NCBI GenBank assembly: GCA_910587255.1
Contig: CAJUKT010000119.1
Span: 1-18,976, forward strand
Length of the DNA: 18,976 nt
Direction: 5' to 3'
From: an uncultured Oscillospiraceae bacterium
Lineage (GTDB): Bacteria > Bacillota > Clostridia > Oscillospirales > Oscillospiraceae
Numbering within the stretch: position 1 is the first letter of the stretch; each line of letters opens with the position of its first letter. The notes below the pieces were generated by a model. It did no database searches and was not told the origin of the DNA. It saw only the letters and a program-made list of their open reading frames with translations. Below are positions 1 to 8,300 of this stretch, piece after piece. The position numbers and the translations under genes were made by a program.

Positions 1-59
1 CAGCAGGGGCATCAGAGTTTGCGGGAGAAATATGGGAAACGATAAGGGGGGGACAAGGA

Positions 60-782
60 GTGAAGAACGTTGCCATTGTGGAGGACGAAAATGCCGCCGC
101 TGAACGCCTGACGGCATACATACAGCGGTACGCCGCCGAGTTCGGCCAGCAATTCAATATTACCCGGTTTTATGACGGCGAGGAGTTCCTTCAAAACTAT
201 AAGTCCGTTTACGCGGTGGCGTTTCTGGATATTCAGATGCCGCGGAAAAACGGCATGGACACCGCTGTGGAGCTGCGCCGGTATGACAAAAACGTGTCTA
301 TCATTTTCATCACAAACCTGGTGCAGTACGCCCTGAGGGGCTACGAGGTGGACGCGGTGAGCTTTTTGCTCAAGCCGGTGAGCTACTACGATTTTTCCCT
401 GAAATTCAAAAAGGCACTGGATATCTACCTGATGAACGAGGAGCGCAGCTTTACGGTGAACGCCCCAGGCGGGCTGTGCCGCATCTCCACGGACAAGCTG
501 ATGTATGTGGAGATTATCAAGCACCGGCTCCACTACCACCTGATCGACGATGTGATCGAGATGACCGGTGTGCTGTCTACTGTGGAGCAGGAGCTGGGTT
601 CCCACGGATTTCTGCGCTGCAACACCTGCTACCTGGTCAATCCAAAGTTTATCGTGCGTGTAAAGGGGGCCGAGGTGCAGGTGGGGGACCGCACCCTCCA
701 GATCAGCCGCCCCAGGCGGGCCGCGTTTATGGAGGGGCTGACCAACTGGTACGCCGGGGCAGGAGGTGGGAACCATGGCTGA
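60..782 (+). CDS. LytTR-family response regulator
   Basis: Cytoplasmic DNA-binding response regulator of the AgrA/LytR type, 240 aa, the usual length. An N-terminal receiver (about residues 2-120) has the acidic pair E8/D9, phospho-acceptor D57 in FLDIQMP, and the conserved lysine in LLKPV. A LytTR domain (about 135-230) follows, with the typical LYVEIIKHRLHYH and FLRCNTCYLVNPKFI segments. The start is GTG at 60, with an AAGGGGGGG/AAGGAG purine stretch just upstream. The frame is open to the left edge of the window, so a slightly earlier start cannot be excluded. Its stop overlaps the following kinase gene by 8 bp, so the two form a coupled two-component pair. LytTR proteins bind short direct repeats in promoters. 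The target here is unknown, but the glucan genes downstream are candidates. No AgrB or AgrD-like peptide gene is visible. Confidence 0.93.
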   Translation: MKNVAIVEDENAAAERLTAYIQRYAAEFGQQFNITRFYDGEEFLQNYKSVYAVAFLDIQMPRKNGMDTAVELRRYDKNVSIIFITNLVQYALRGYEVDAVSFLLKPVSYYDFSLKFKKALDIYLMNEERSFTVNAPGGLCRISTDKLMYVEIIKHRLHYHLIDDVIEMTGVLSTVEQELGSHGFLRCNTCYLVNPKFIVRVKGAEVQVGDRTLQISRPRRAAFMEGLTNWYAGAGGGNHG

Positions 783-2139
783 GGTCAACGTGATCTACCA
801 AAAAATCATCCTGGAATTCCTGTTTGAGCTGTATGTGTTCTACGCCCTTACCACGCGAAAGCTGAACCGGGCTCCCCGATTCTGGATACGGACTTTGGCC
901 GGAGCCGGCGCTGTTTTGGTGCTGGCCTATGGCGCGGCCTTCTTCTACCGCTCCTTTGGGGATACGGCCCTTGGGCGGATCGGCATTTACATCCTCTTGT
1001 TTGCCGTTACCGCAGCCCATGTGCGGCTGTGCTTTGACGAGTCCTTCCCCACCGTTTTATTCTGCTGTAATGTGGCCTACGCAGCTCAAAACCTGTGCTA
1101 TAAGCTGTATCTGACCCTGTGGTGCGGCGGAGAGGCGCTGGGCTGGTATAACGGCTGGGGTCAGCGGTTTGACCTTTACTACCGCTTAATGTACTACAGC
1201 TTTTTCGCCCTGGCGGTGGCAGCGGTCTATCTGGTATTTATCCGCCCCCTGCTTCGGCATATGTCCGGCGGGCGGCTGAATTACCAAATGTTTGCCATTG
1301 CCGTCCTGGTGCTGAGCATCACCGTGATCCTGTGCTCGGTGGAGGACGTCTATTTTGCCCAGCTGAGCGTGGGCCGGGAAAACCGGTTTGAGATCCCGGC
1401 GTACTTCCTCCTGCGGCAGTCAGGCAACCTGTTTTCGGTGATGTGCTGCGCCATCGCACTGATTCTCACCTCCAGAACCGTAGAGCGGAGGGAGCTTCAG
1501 CAGGAAGTGGAGTACCTCCAGCACGCCGTCCACCAAAGCGAGCTGCAATACGAGATCTCCCGGGACACCATCGACTTGATCAATGTGAAGTGCCATGACA
1601 TCCGCTATAAGCTGGGAGCCCTGGCGGTCCAGGGGGAACAGGTGCGGCCTGAGGCAGTGGCCGACCTCCAAAAAAGCATTTCCATCTACGACGCCAAGGT
1701 GGAGACGGGCAACCAGTTTTTAGACGTCCTGCTGACGGAAAAAAGCCTTTACTGCGAACAGAACGGCATCACGTTTTCCTGCATGGCGGACGGGGCCAGG
1801 CTTACCTTTATGGACGACGGCGACCTGTACTGCCTGTTCGGCAACATCATCGACAACGCCCTGGAAGCGGTCAAAGCCATTGAGGAGGAGCAGAGGCGGG
1901 TCATAAACCTGGTGGTGAAGTCCCGGGGCAATATGCTCGTGATCCAGTCGGACAACTACTTTGACGGGGAGCGCGCTTTTGAGGGCGGCCTGCCCGTCAC
2001 CACCAAGGCGGACCGAAACTACCACGGGTTCGGGATGCGGAGCATTCGGATGATCGTCCACAAATATGAGGGGGAGCTGACGGCCTATGTGGCGGACGGG
2101 ATTTTCCACCTGAATATTTTGTTCAGTCTTGCCACATAA
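775..2139 (+). CDS. GHKL-domain membrane sensor histidine kinase
   Basis: Sensor kinase of the AgrC-like GHKL class, 454 aa, partner of the LytTR regulator that it overlaps. I chose ATG 775 over the in-frame GTG at 766 because AGGAGG at 761-766 sits 8 nt before it. The first ~230 residues hold about six hydrophobic segments, then a charged helix rich in E/Q/R (about 235-270) that looks like a dimerisation coiled coil. The phospho-accepting His is H274 in KCHDIRYKLG. The ATPase N-box is NIIDNALEA (N357), and a late glycine motif reads YHGFGMRSI. In known AgrC-type proteins the membrane part senses a peptide; here the ligand is unknown because no peptide gene is in view. Confidence 0.93.
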   Translation: MAEVNVIYQKIILEFLFELYVFYALTTRKLNRAPRFWIRTLAGAGAVLVLAYGAAFFYRSFGDTALGRIGIYILLFAVTAAHVRLCFDESFPTVLFCCNVAYAAQNLCYKLYLTLWCGGEALGWYNGWGQRFDLYYRLMYYSFFALAVAAVYLVFIRPLLRHMSGGRLNYQMFAIAVLVLSITVILCSVEDVYFAQLSVGRENRFEIPAYFLLRQSGNLFSVMCCAIALILTSRTVERRELQQEVEYLQHAVHQSELQYEISRDTIDLINVKCHDIRYKLGALAVQGEQVRPEAVADLQKSISIYDAKVETGNQFLDVLLTEKSLYCEQNGITFSCMADGARLTFMDDGDLYCLFGNIIDNALEAVKAIEEEQRRVINLVVKSRGNMLVIQSDNYFDGERAFEGGLPVTTKADRNYHGFGMRSIRMIVHKYEGELTAYVADGIFHLNILFSLAT

Positions 2140-2212
2140 AAGAACAATTTGGAAGAAAATTGCTCCGTGCTTGTGACCGGGCTGCAAAGTAAGTAAAAAT
2201 TGTGCAGTTTAA

Positions 2213-2245
2213 GGAACGCCCGTTGCCAGCGGGCGTTCCCTTTAT
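2213..2245 (+). terminator. Rho-independent terminator after the two-component pair
   Basis: A perfect 10-bp stem (2213-2222 with 2230-2239) closes a 7-nt loop and is followed by a short T-rich tract (TTTATTATATTATT). It lies 73 bp after the kinase stop and separates the regulator genes from the glucan genes. Confidence 0.8.
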
Positions 2246-2289
2246 TATATTATTGCCAGAAAGAGCAATGCGCGGCGTGAATCCTTTGT

Positions 2290-2335
2290 AGCATACGTAA
2301 AAATCCAGGCCGGGTACGTCCGGTTTGAGCATACG
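2290..2335 (+). promoter_or_regulatory. Direct repeats upstream of the GH16 gene, possible regulator site
   Basis: AGCATACG occurs twice (2290-2297 and 2328-2335), with a third related GTACG at 2314-2318 between them. The TACG cores are 21 and 17 bp apart, close to two helical turns. They lie in the GH16 leader, about 55-100 bp before its start. LytTR regulators bind paired direct repeats, so this is a candidate site for the neighbouring regulator. The match to a known LytTR consensus is not convincing. I could not identify a clear -35/-10 pair. A small hairpin with a GCGA loop (2343-2358) sits between these repeats and the ribosome site. Confidence 0.3.
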
Positions 2336-2389
2336 GTCACAAAGCGCGGCGACGCGCTGTGAATAAAAAGTGAGAAGGAGAAACGAGCG

Positions 2390-3949
2390 ATGAAAAAGAA
2401 GATTCTTGCAATGCTGCTGGCCTTGACCATGGCCGCAGCGCTGGCGGCCTGCACCCCCACCGGCAATCAGCCCAGCAGCGCCCCCACCCCCAACCCCACC
2501 TCCCCCGGCGCTTCGTCGGCCCCCTTTGAGGCCGTTATGCTGGCCGACTTTGCCAACGGCCCGGCGGCGGACGGCAGTGTCTTTGCCTCCGACGGCTGGT
2601 CCAACGGCAGCGTGTTTAACGTGTGGTGGAAGGGCGATATGGTTACTTATTCCGACGGCCAGCTCCACCTGGGAATCGCCGACGCCAACGGCGAGGTGGA
2701 ACAGGGCTACTATGGCGGCGAGGCCCGCACGGGGCTGTACTACGGCTATGGCGACTACATCGTAAAGATGAAGCCGTCCAAGGCGGAGGGCACCGCCAGC
2801 ACCTTCTTCACCTGCACCGGTCCCTACGACATCAACGCGGAGGGCAACCCCAATCCCTGGGACGAAATCGACATTGAGTTTTTGGGCAAGGACACCACTG
2901 GGGTTCAGTTCAACTATTTTGTGGACGGCCAGGGCGGCCACGAGTACTGGTACGACCTGGGCTTTGACGCCTCCGAGGAGTTCCACGAGTACGGCTTCCG
3001 CTGGAGCGAGGACGCGATCACCTGGTATGTGGACGGCGAGGCTGTTTACACGGTGAATGCCAGCGCGGATAACCCGCTGCCCTCCACCCCGGGCCGCATT
3101 CTGATGAACCACTGGTGCGGTACCCCCGACGCCGAGGGCTGGATGGGCAAATATGAGCTTTCCGACGCCACCGCCGATTACCAGTGGGTAAAGACTTCCG
3201 CCACAGGCCGCGAGCTGGTTCCCACCGAGGGCGGGAATGAGGACGGCACCATGGACGGCCTGGACGTGAGCTTTGCCAACGGCGCGGCGGCGGACGGCAG
3301 CGTCTTTGCCTCCGACGGCTGGTCCAACGGCAGCGTGTTTAACGTGTGGTGGAAGGGCGACATGGTTACTTATTCCGACGGCCAGCTCCACCTGGGCATC
3401 GCCGATGCCAAGGGAGAGGTGGAACAGGGCTACTTTGGCGGCGAGGCCCGCACGGCCCAGCATTATGGATACGGCGAGTACTCCGTCAGCATGAAGCCCT
3501 CCAAGGCGGAGGGCACCGCCAGCACCTTCTTCACCTGCACCGGCAATTACGACATCGGCCTGGACGGCAACCCCAACCCCTGGGATGAGATCGACATTGA
3601 GTTCTTAGGCAAGGACACCACCGGCGTCCAGTTCAACTACTTTGTGGACGGCCAGGGCGGTCACGAGTATTGGTACGACCTGGGCTTCGACGCCTCCGAG
3701 GAGTTCCACGAATATGGCTTCCGCTGGGCGGAGGATTCCATCACCTGGACCGTGGACGGCAAGGACGTGTACACGGTGGAAGCCAGCGAGGAAACCCCGC
3801 TGCCCTCCACCCCCGGACGCATTTTGATGAACTACTGGTGTGGTACCCCCGACGCGGAGGGCTGGATGGGCAAATATGAGCTCAGCGACGCCACCGCCGA
3901 CTACCAGTGGATCAAGACCACGGCCACCGGCGTCAGCCTGGGCGGCTGA
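2390..3949 (+). CDS. Secreted lipoprotein with two tandem GH16 licheninase domains
   Basis: Predicted endo-beta-1,3-1,4-glucanase (licheninase-type GH16), exported and lipid-anchored. Residues 1-21 are a lipoprotein signal (KKK, hydrophobic core, lipobox LAAC with C21), then a Pro/Ser linker to about residue 47. GH16 domain 1 spans about 48-275 and domain 2 about 289-516. Both carry the catalytic motif WDEIDIEFLGKDTTGVQFNY; the nucleophile and acid/base positions are E159/E163 and E400/E404, with D161 and D402 between them. The fit to Bacillus licheninases runs over the whole domain (PSTPGRILMN, DWLG-like GWMGKY, ADYQW). The paired cysteines of the Bacillus enzymes are absent. The 519 aa length is about twice a single-domain enzyme. 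AAGGAG at 2375-2380 supports ATG 2390. It is the first gene of the glucan cluster. Most likely it cuts the polymer made by the next gene, but scavenging of dietary beta-glucan is an alternative. Confidence 0.92.
   Translation: MKKKILAMLLALTMAAALAACTPTGNQPSSAPTPNPTSPGASSAPFEAVMLADFANGPAADGSVFASDGWSNGSVFNVWWKGDMVTYSDGQLHLGIADANGEVEQGYYGGEARTGLYYGYGDYIVKMKPSKAEGTASTFFTCTGPYDINAEGNPNPWDEIDIEFLGKDTTGVQFNYFVDGQGGHEYWYDLGFDASEEFHEYGFRWSEDAITWYVDGEAVYTVNASADNPLPSTPGRILMNHWCGTPDAEGWMGKYELSDATADYQWVKTSATGRELVPTEGGNEDGTMDGLDVSFANGAAADGSVFASDGWSNGSVFNVWWKGDMVTYSDGQLHLGIADAKGEVEQGYFGGEARTAQHYGYGEYSVSMKPSKAEGTASTFFTCTGNYDIGLDGNPNPWDEIDIEFLGKDTTGVQFNYFVDGQGGHEYWYDLGFDASEEFHEYGFRWAEDSITWTVDGKDVYTVEASEETPLPSTPGRILMNYWCGTPDAEGWMGKYELSDATADYQWIKTTATGVSLGG
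2549..3934 (+). repeat. 723-bp in-frame tandem duplication (two GH16 domains)
   Basis: The GH16 domain is duplicated with an exact 241-codon period. For example TTTGCCAACGGC lies at 2549 and 3272, and the catalytic Glu at residues 159 and 400. Long blocks are identical in DNA, and differences are scattered substitutions with no indels between the checked anchor points. This points to a fairly recent duplication or continuing gene conversion. Confidence 0.85.
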
Positions 3950-3958
3950 CAGTCTGCG

Positions 3959-3997
3959 GTCTGTGTGCCCCGCCCCTTTGGGGCGGGGCACACAGAC
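3959..3997 (+). promoter_or_regulatory. 18-bp perfect intercistronic hairpin
   Basis: 3959-3976 is the exact reverse complement of 3980-3997, with a 3-nt TTT loop. It lies 10 bp after the GH16 stop and 23 bp before the GT2 start. No T tract follows, so it does not look like a classical terminator. It could protect or process the GH16 mRNA, or attenuate read-through so that the secreted hydrolase and the synthase are made in different amounts. Confidence 0.75.
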
Positions 3998-4020
3998 GGA
4001 TTGAATGAGTGTAGAATGAT

Positions 4021-5346
4021 ATGGGATATCTGACAACTCTTGCCATTATTTTTGTTTCCATCTGGTGCTGTTTCTTTCTCCTGCTGTTCCATTACGGCGT
4101 ATTTGCCCTGATTGGCGTGTTCAAGCGAACGACCTATCCCAAGACGGACCGCTTGCTGAAGTATGGCATTGTCATTGCCGCCCGTAACGAGGAGGCGGTG
4201 ATCGGCTCCCTGCTGGACAGCATCCGGGCTTGCGATTACCCGCAGGAAAAACTGGTGGTGTTTGTTGTGGCCCACAACTGTACCGACCACACCGCTCAGA
4301 TCGCCCGGGCGCACGGGGCCAACGTCTATGAGTATGACAACCCGGCGGAACGCACGGCGGGCTATGCCTACCGCTATCTGTTCGACCGGATTAACGCCGA
4401 GTGGGGAGACGCGGGGATTGACGGCTTTTTCATCATCAACGCCGACAACGTTCTTGCTCCTGATTACCTCTCCAAAATGAACGACGCCTTTGTGGCCACG
4501 GGCGGGGAACACGTCATCACTTCCTACCGCAACTCCCGCAACTTCGGCAGCAACTATATGTCCTGCCTGTACGGTATCTACTTCATCTCCGCCTGCCGCT
4601 TTGAGGCCCGGGGGCGCACGGTGTGCGGGTGCAGCACCCGGGTATCAGGCACCGGATATCTGTTCCCGCCCAGGCTGGTGGAACACGGCTGGGAGTACGT
4701 CACCCTCACTGAGGACTGGGAGTTCACCGCCGACCAGCTGGCCCAGGGAAGCAAGGTGCTTTACTGCGACGAGGCGGAGTTCTTCGACGAGCAGCCCCTC
4801 ACGATGAAAGTGATGCTCCGCCAGCGGCTGCGTTGGGCCCGGGGGCACATGATCGTCTTTTTCACCCGGTTCCGGGCGCTGATGAAAAGCCTGTTTTCCA
4901 GGGAAAATGGTCTGGACAGAAAGGGCCGGTTTTCCGTGTTTGATATCTCCGCCAGCATTCTGCCTCTGGGCGTGATCAGCGTGGTCCTGCTGCTGCTCCA
5001 ACTGGGGGGTATTGCGCTGTGTCCTCTCTTCGGGTGCGATGCGGGGCGGGTTTGGCAGATTTACGGGCTGATCTCCCTGGCGCTGTTTGGGCTGTCCTAT
5101 TTGCTCACCGTGCTGGGCGCGGTGCTGCTGGTTTTTTTGGAGCGGGCGCGCATCCGGGACGTGGGAAAGGGAACGCTGGCGGCAGCGGCAGCCCTGTGGC
5201 CCCTATTCCTGCTGGTGAACGTATTTTTGGACGTGGCCGCGCTGTTTCTCCAGGACCTGGAGTGGAAGGTCATCCCCCATGTGGGCGCTCCGGCTCTGGA
5301 ACAGACCCCGGCGGCGTCTATTGGTGAAATCCCAACAAAATCATGA
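4021..5346 (+). CDS. Processive-type GT2 membrane glycosyltransferase (candidate beta-glucan synthase)
   Basis: Inner-membrane family 2 glycosyltransferase, 441 aa, expected to extend a beta-linked polysaccharide from a nucleotide sugar and pass it across the membrane. An N-terminal helix (about 5-33) precedes the GT-A domain: VIAARNEEAVIGSLLDS, then D142 in INADN (metal/UDP-binding Asp), the catalytic-base motif TED (E231/D232), and QRLRW (268-272), the Q(R/Q)xRW signature of cellulose, hyaluronan and curdlan-type synthases. Three or four hydrophobic segments (about 305-420) follow. There is no PilZ domain. It lies between a GH16 endo-beta-glucanase and a GH3 beta-glucosidase, which suggests a beta-glucan product. 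From memory, a GT2 (1,3;1,4)-beta-glucan synthase is known from the Gram-positive Romboutsia ilealis; I cannot align to it. Alternatives are beta-1,6-GlcNAc or hyaluronan-like polymers. The ribosome site before ATG 4021 is weak, so expression may depend on upstream translation. Confidence 0.88.
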   Translation: MGYLTTLAIIFVSIWCCFFLLLFHYGVFALIGVFKRTTYPKTDRLLKYGIVIAARNEEAVIGSLLDSIRACDYPQEKLVVFVVAHNCTDHTAQIARAHGANVYEYDNPAERTAGYAYRYLFDRINAEWGDAGIDGFFIINADNVLAPDYLSKMNDAFVATGGEHVITSYRNSRNFGSNYMSCLYGIYFISACRFEARGRTVCGCSTRVSGTGYLFPPRLVEHGWEYVTLTEDWEFTADQLAQGSKVLYCDEAEFFDEQPLTMKVMLRQRLRWARGHMIVFFTRFRALMKSLFSRENGLDRKGRFSVFDISASILPLGVISVVLLLLQLGGIALCPLFGCDAGRVWQIYGLISLALFGLSYLLTVLGAVLLVFLERARIRDVGKGTLAAAAALWPLFLLVNVFLDVAALFLQDLEWKVIPHVGAPALEQTPAASIGEIPTKS

Positions 5347-5362
5347 TTTAGGAGGGTTCCCT

Positions 5363-8300
5363 GTGGCAAAGGAAAAAGGCAACAAGAAAAAGCTGAGCGC
5401 GAAGGCGTTTACCGCCATTGTCGCGCCCCTTCTGGCGGTTCTTCTGGCATTCTCCATTGTGCTGTCCGTGGTGACCACCTCCAGGTTTGACCTGGTGCTC
5501 CGGGACATCTTCGGAGAGACGGATTTCAGCGGCGGCGGCCCGGATCACGGCGTTGACGCGGCCTACTACATCCGGGACATCACCGATTCTAAAGAGCTCC
5601 AGGCCGCCGAGCAGGCCTACGCCCGCAGGGCGGGGGTGGAGGGCTTCGTGCTCCTCTACAACCGGGCGGAGGACGGCAGGGGGCTGCCCGTGGCGGCGGG
5701 CTCCAAGCTGAGCCTGTTTTCCTCCTCCTCCGTGGACCTGCTGGCCGGCGGCACCGGCTCCGGCGTGTCCACCATCTCCAGCGATATGCGCACCGCCCTC
5801 ACCGAGCAGGGCTTTGCGGTCAACGAGGCGCTGTGGAAGTTCTACAGCGATAACCACGGCACATACACCCGGGGCGGCGGTTCCATTATGTACGGCGGTG
5901 CGGAGGACTGGACTATCCGTGAGGCCCCCGTCTCCGCCATCCCCGACAGCGCCAAGAGCGAGGCGGAGGGCACCATCCCCGTGTTCTTCCTGGCCCGCAC
6001 CGGCGGCGAGGGCCGGGATCTGGGCCGCTATATGGGCGAGTGGACCAATGTGGCCGAGGACAAGGAGAAGCACTATCTGGAGCCTAACTCCGTGGAGCTG
6101 GAGGTCATCCAGTACCTGAACGACACCTTTGACAACGTAATCCTGGTGGTCAACACGAATAACGCCTTCGAGCTGGGCTGGGTGGCCGACTACCCCAGTA
6201 TCAGCGCGGTGCTGTGGGCCCCCGGTGCCGGGGGCGACACCTGCCGCTCCATCGCCGACGTGCTCAGCGGGGCGGTGAACCCCTCCGGCCATCTGGTGGA
6301 CACCTTCGCCTACGACGCCTTCTCCTCCCCCGCCATGCAGAACATGGGGGATATGATGCTGGTCAATGGCGGACAGGATGTGGAGGCCGCCGTGTTCTAC
6401 GACGAAGGCATCTATGTGGGCTATAAATACTATGAGACCCGCTACTTCGACAAGGCTTTGAACCAGGGCAATGCCGGGGACTACGACTATGCCGCCGCGG
6501 TGCAGTACCCCTTCGGCTACGGCGTTTCCTACACCACCTTTGAGTGGTCTGATTTTAAAATGGGCCAGATGGACGCCGACGGCAATATTGAACTCAGCGT
6601 AACCGTGAAGAATACCGGCGCGGTTGCTGGCCGGGACGTGGTGCAGGTCTATCTCAACGCCCCCTACACGGATTACGACAAGACCAACCACATTGAGAAG
6701 TCCGCCGTCACCCTGGTGGGTTTTGAAAAGACCGGCGACATCGAGTCCGGCCAGTCTGAGACCGTGACCATCATCGTCAACCGCAGAGACTTTATCTCCT
6801 ACGACGATGTGAATGCCAAAACCTACATCCTGGAGGCGGGGGATTACCTGCTTACCGCGGCGGAGAACGCCCACGCGGCTGCCGACAACTTCCTGGCTTA
6901 CAATGGGCAGAATGTTGAGCCTCTGTTCGGCGGGGCGGACGCCTCCTTCGTGGGTAAGTGGACCTACGACTACGGCGGCAATGGCGGGGTGGATAACGTA
7001 ACCTACGCCAAGTCCCTGGCCGGCGCCGACGTGACCAACCAGTTCGATCACGCCGTGTACGACGAGCTGACCTCCCGGGATCAGTACCTGACCCGTCAGG
7101 ACTGGGATGGCACCTTCCCCCAGACCCATGGCGATCAGGACAGCCGGCGGCAGAGCCCCTTTAGTGAAAAGAACGGCTATACCTGGGAGGTGGAGGTATC
7201 CGATGCCATTCGGGACGCCATCAAGGCCAAGGGTGTGGGCGCGTCCATGAACCCCATGACCGAGGAGGAGGCCGCCGCCATGGCGGGCCAGTACGGGAAA
7301 AGGGGCGACCTGGAGCTTATCGATTTCCGAGGCCGGGATTATGACGAGGTGGAGGCCGAGGGCGGCTGGGACGCCCTCATCGACCAGATGGACGTAAGCG
7401 AGCTGGAGGCCATCATCCGCAACGGTGGCTACCAGACCCTGGGCTCCGCCAACATCGCCAAGCCCCGGGCCATCGACTATGACGGCCCATCCGGCCTGAA
7501 CGAGGGCGGCATTACCCATGAGCCCTATTCCATCACCTACCCCTGTGCTACCAACCTTGCCGCCAGCTGGGACCGGCAGAATTCCTATCTCCACGGCTAC
7601 TATGTGGGTGAGGACGCCCTGGCCGCCGACGGCAACTGGGGCAGTCACCAGTATGTGGGGCTCATCACCGGCTGGTACGCCCCCGCCATGAACATCCACC
7701 GCACCCCCTTTGCCGGGCGCAACTTCGAGTACTACTCCGAGGACGGCTTCCTCTCCGGCGAGTTTGCCCTTGAGGCGTCGGTGGCCTGCTCTGAAAAGGG
7801 CGTATACGCCTACATCAAGCATTTCGCACTCAACGACCAGGAGGACCACCGCAGCCATGTGGCCACCTTCTCCAACGAGCAGGCCATCCGGGAAATCTAC
7901 CTCAAGCCCTTCCAGACCTGCATTGAGGAGCGGGGAACCACCCCCATCAAGGTTCAGGAGTATGACGCTGGCTCTGGGTCTTACACCGAAAAGGAGGTAG
8001 AGATCCCCGCTGTCATGGCGGTCATGTCCTCCTTCAACCGCATCGGCTGTACTTGGGCAGGGGGCAACTATAACCTGCTCACCGGGGTGCTGCGCAACGA
8101 GTGGGGCTTTGACGGCACCGTCATCACCGACTACGACGGCGGCGGCGTCATGGACACCGAGCAGTGCGTCCGGGCTGGGGGCGATCTGAAGCTGACGGGC
8201 TTTGAGGTGGACGCGCCCATTGACATGAGCAACCCCGCCTCCCAGTACTTTGCCCGTCAGGCTATTAAGCACATCCTGTATACCACGGTAAACTCCAACG

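Noticed and set aside
1..45. Possible 3' end of an upstream gene (QQGHQSLREKYGKR then TAA)
   Set aside because: Only 14 codons are visible and all three frames are open here, so it cannot be told from chance.
2123..3463. 446-aa minus-strand ORF opposite the GH16 gene
   Set aside because: Repetitive antisense shadow of the tandem GH16 domains with no recognisable motif.
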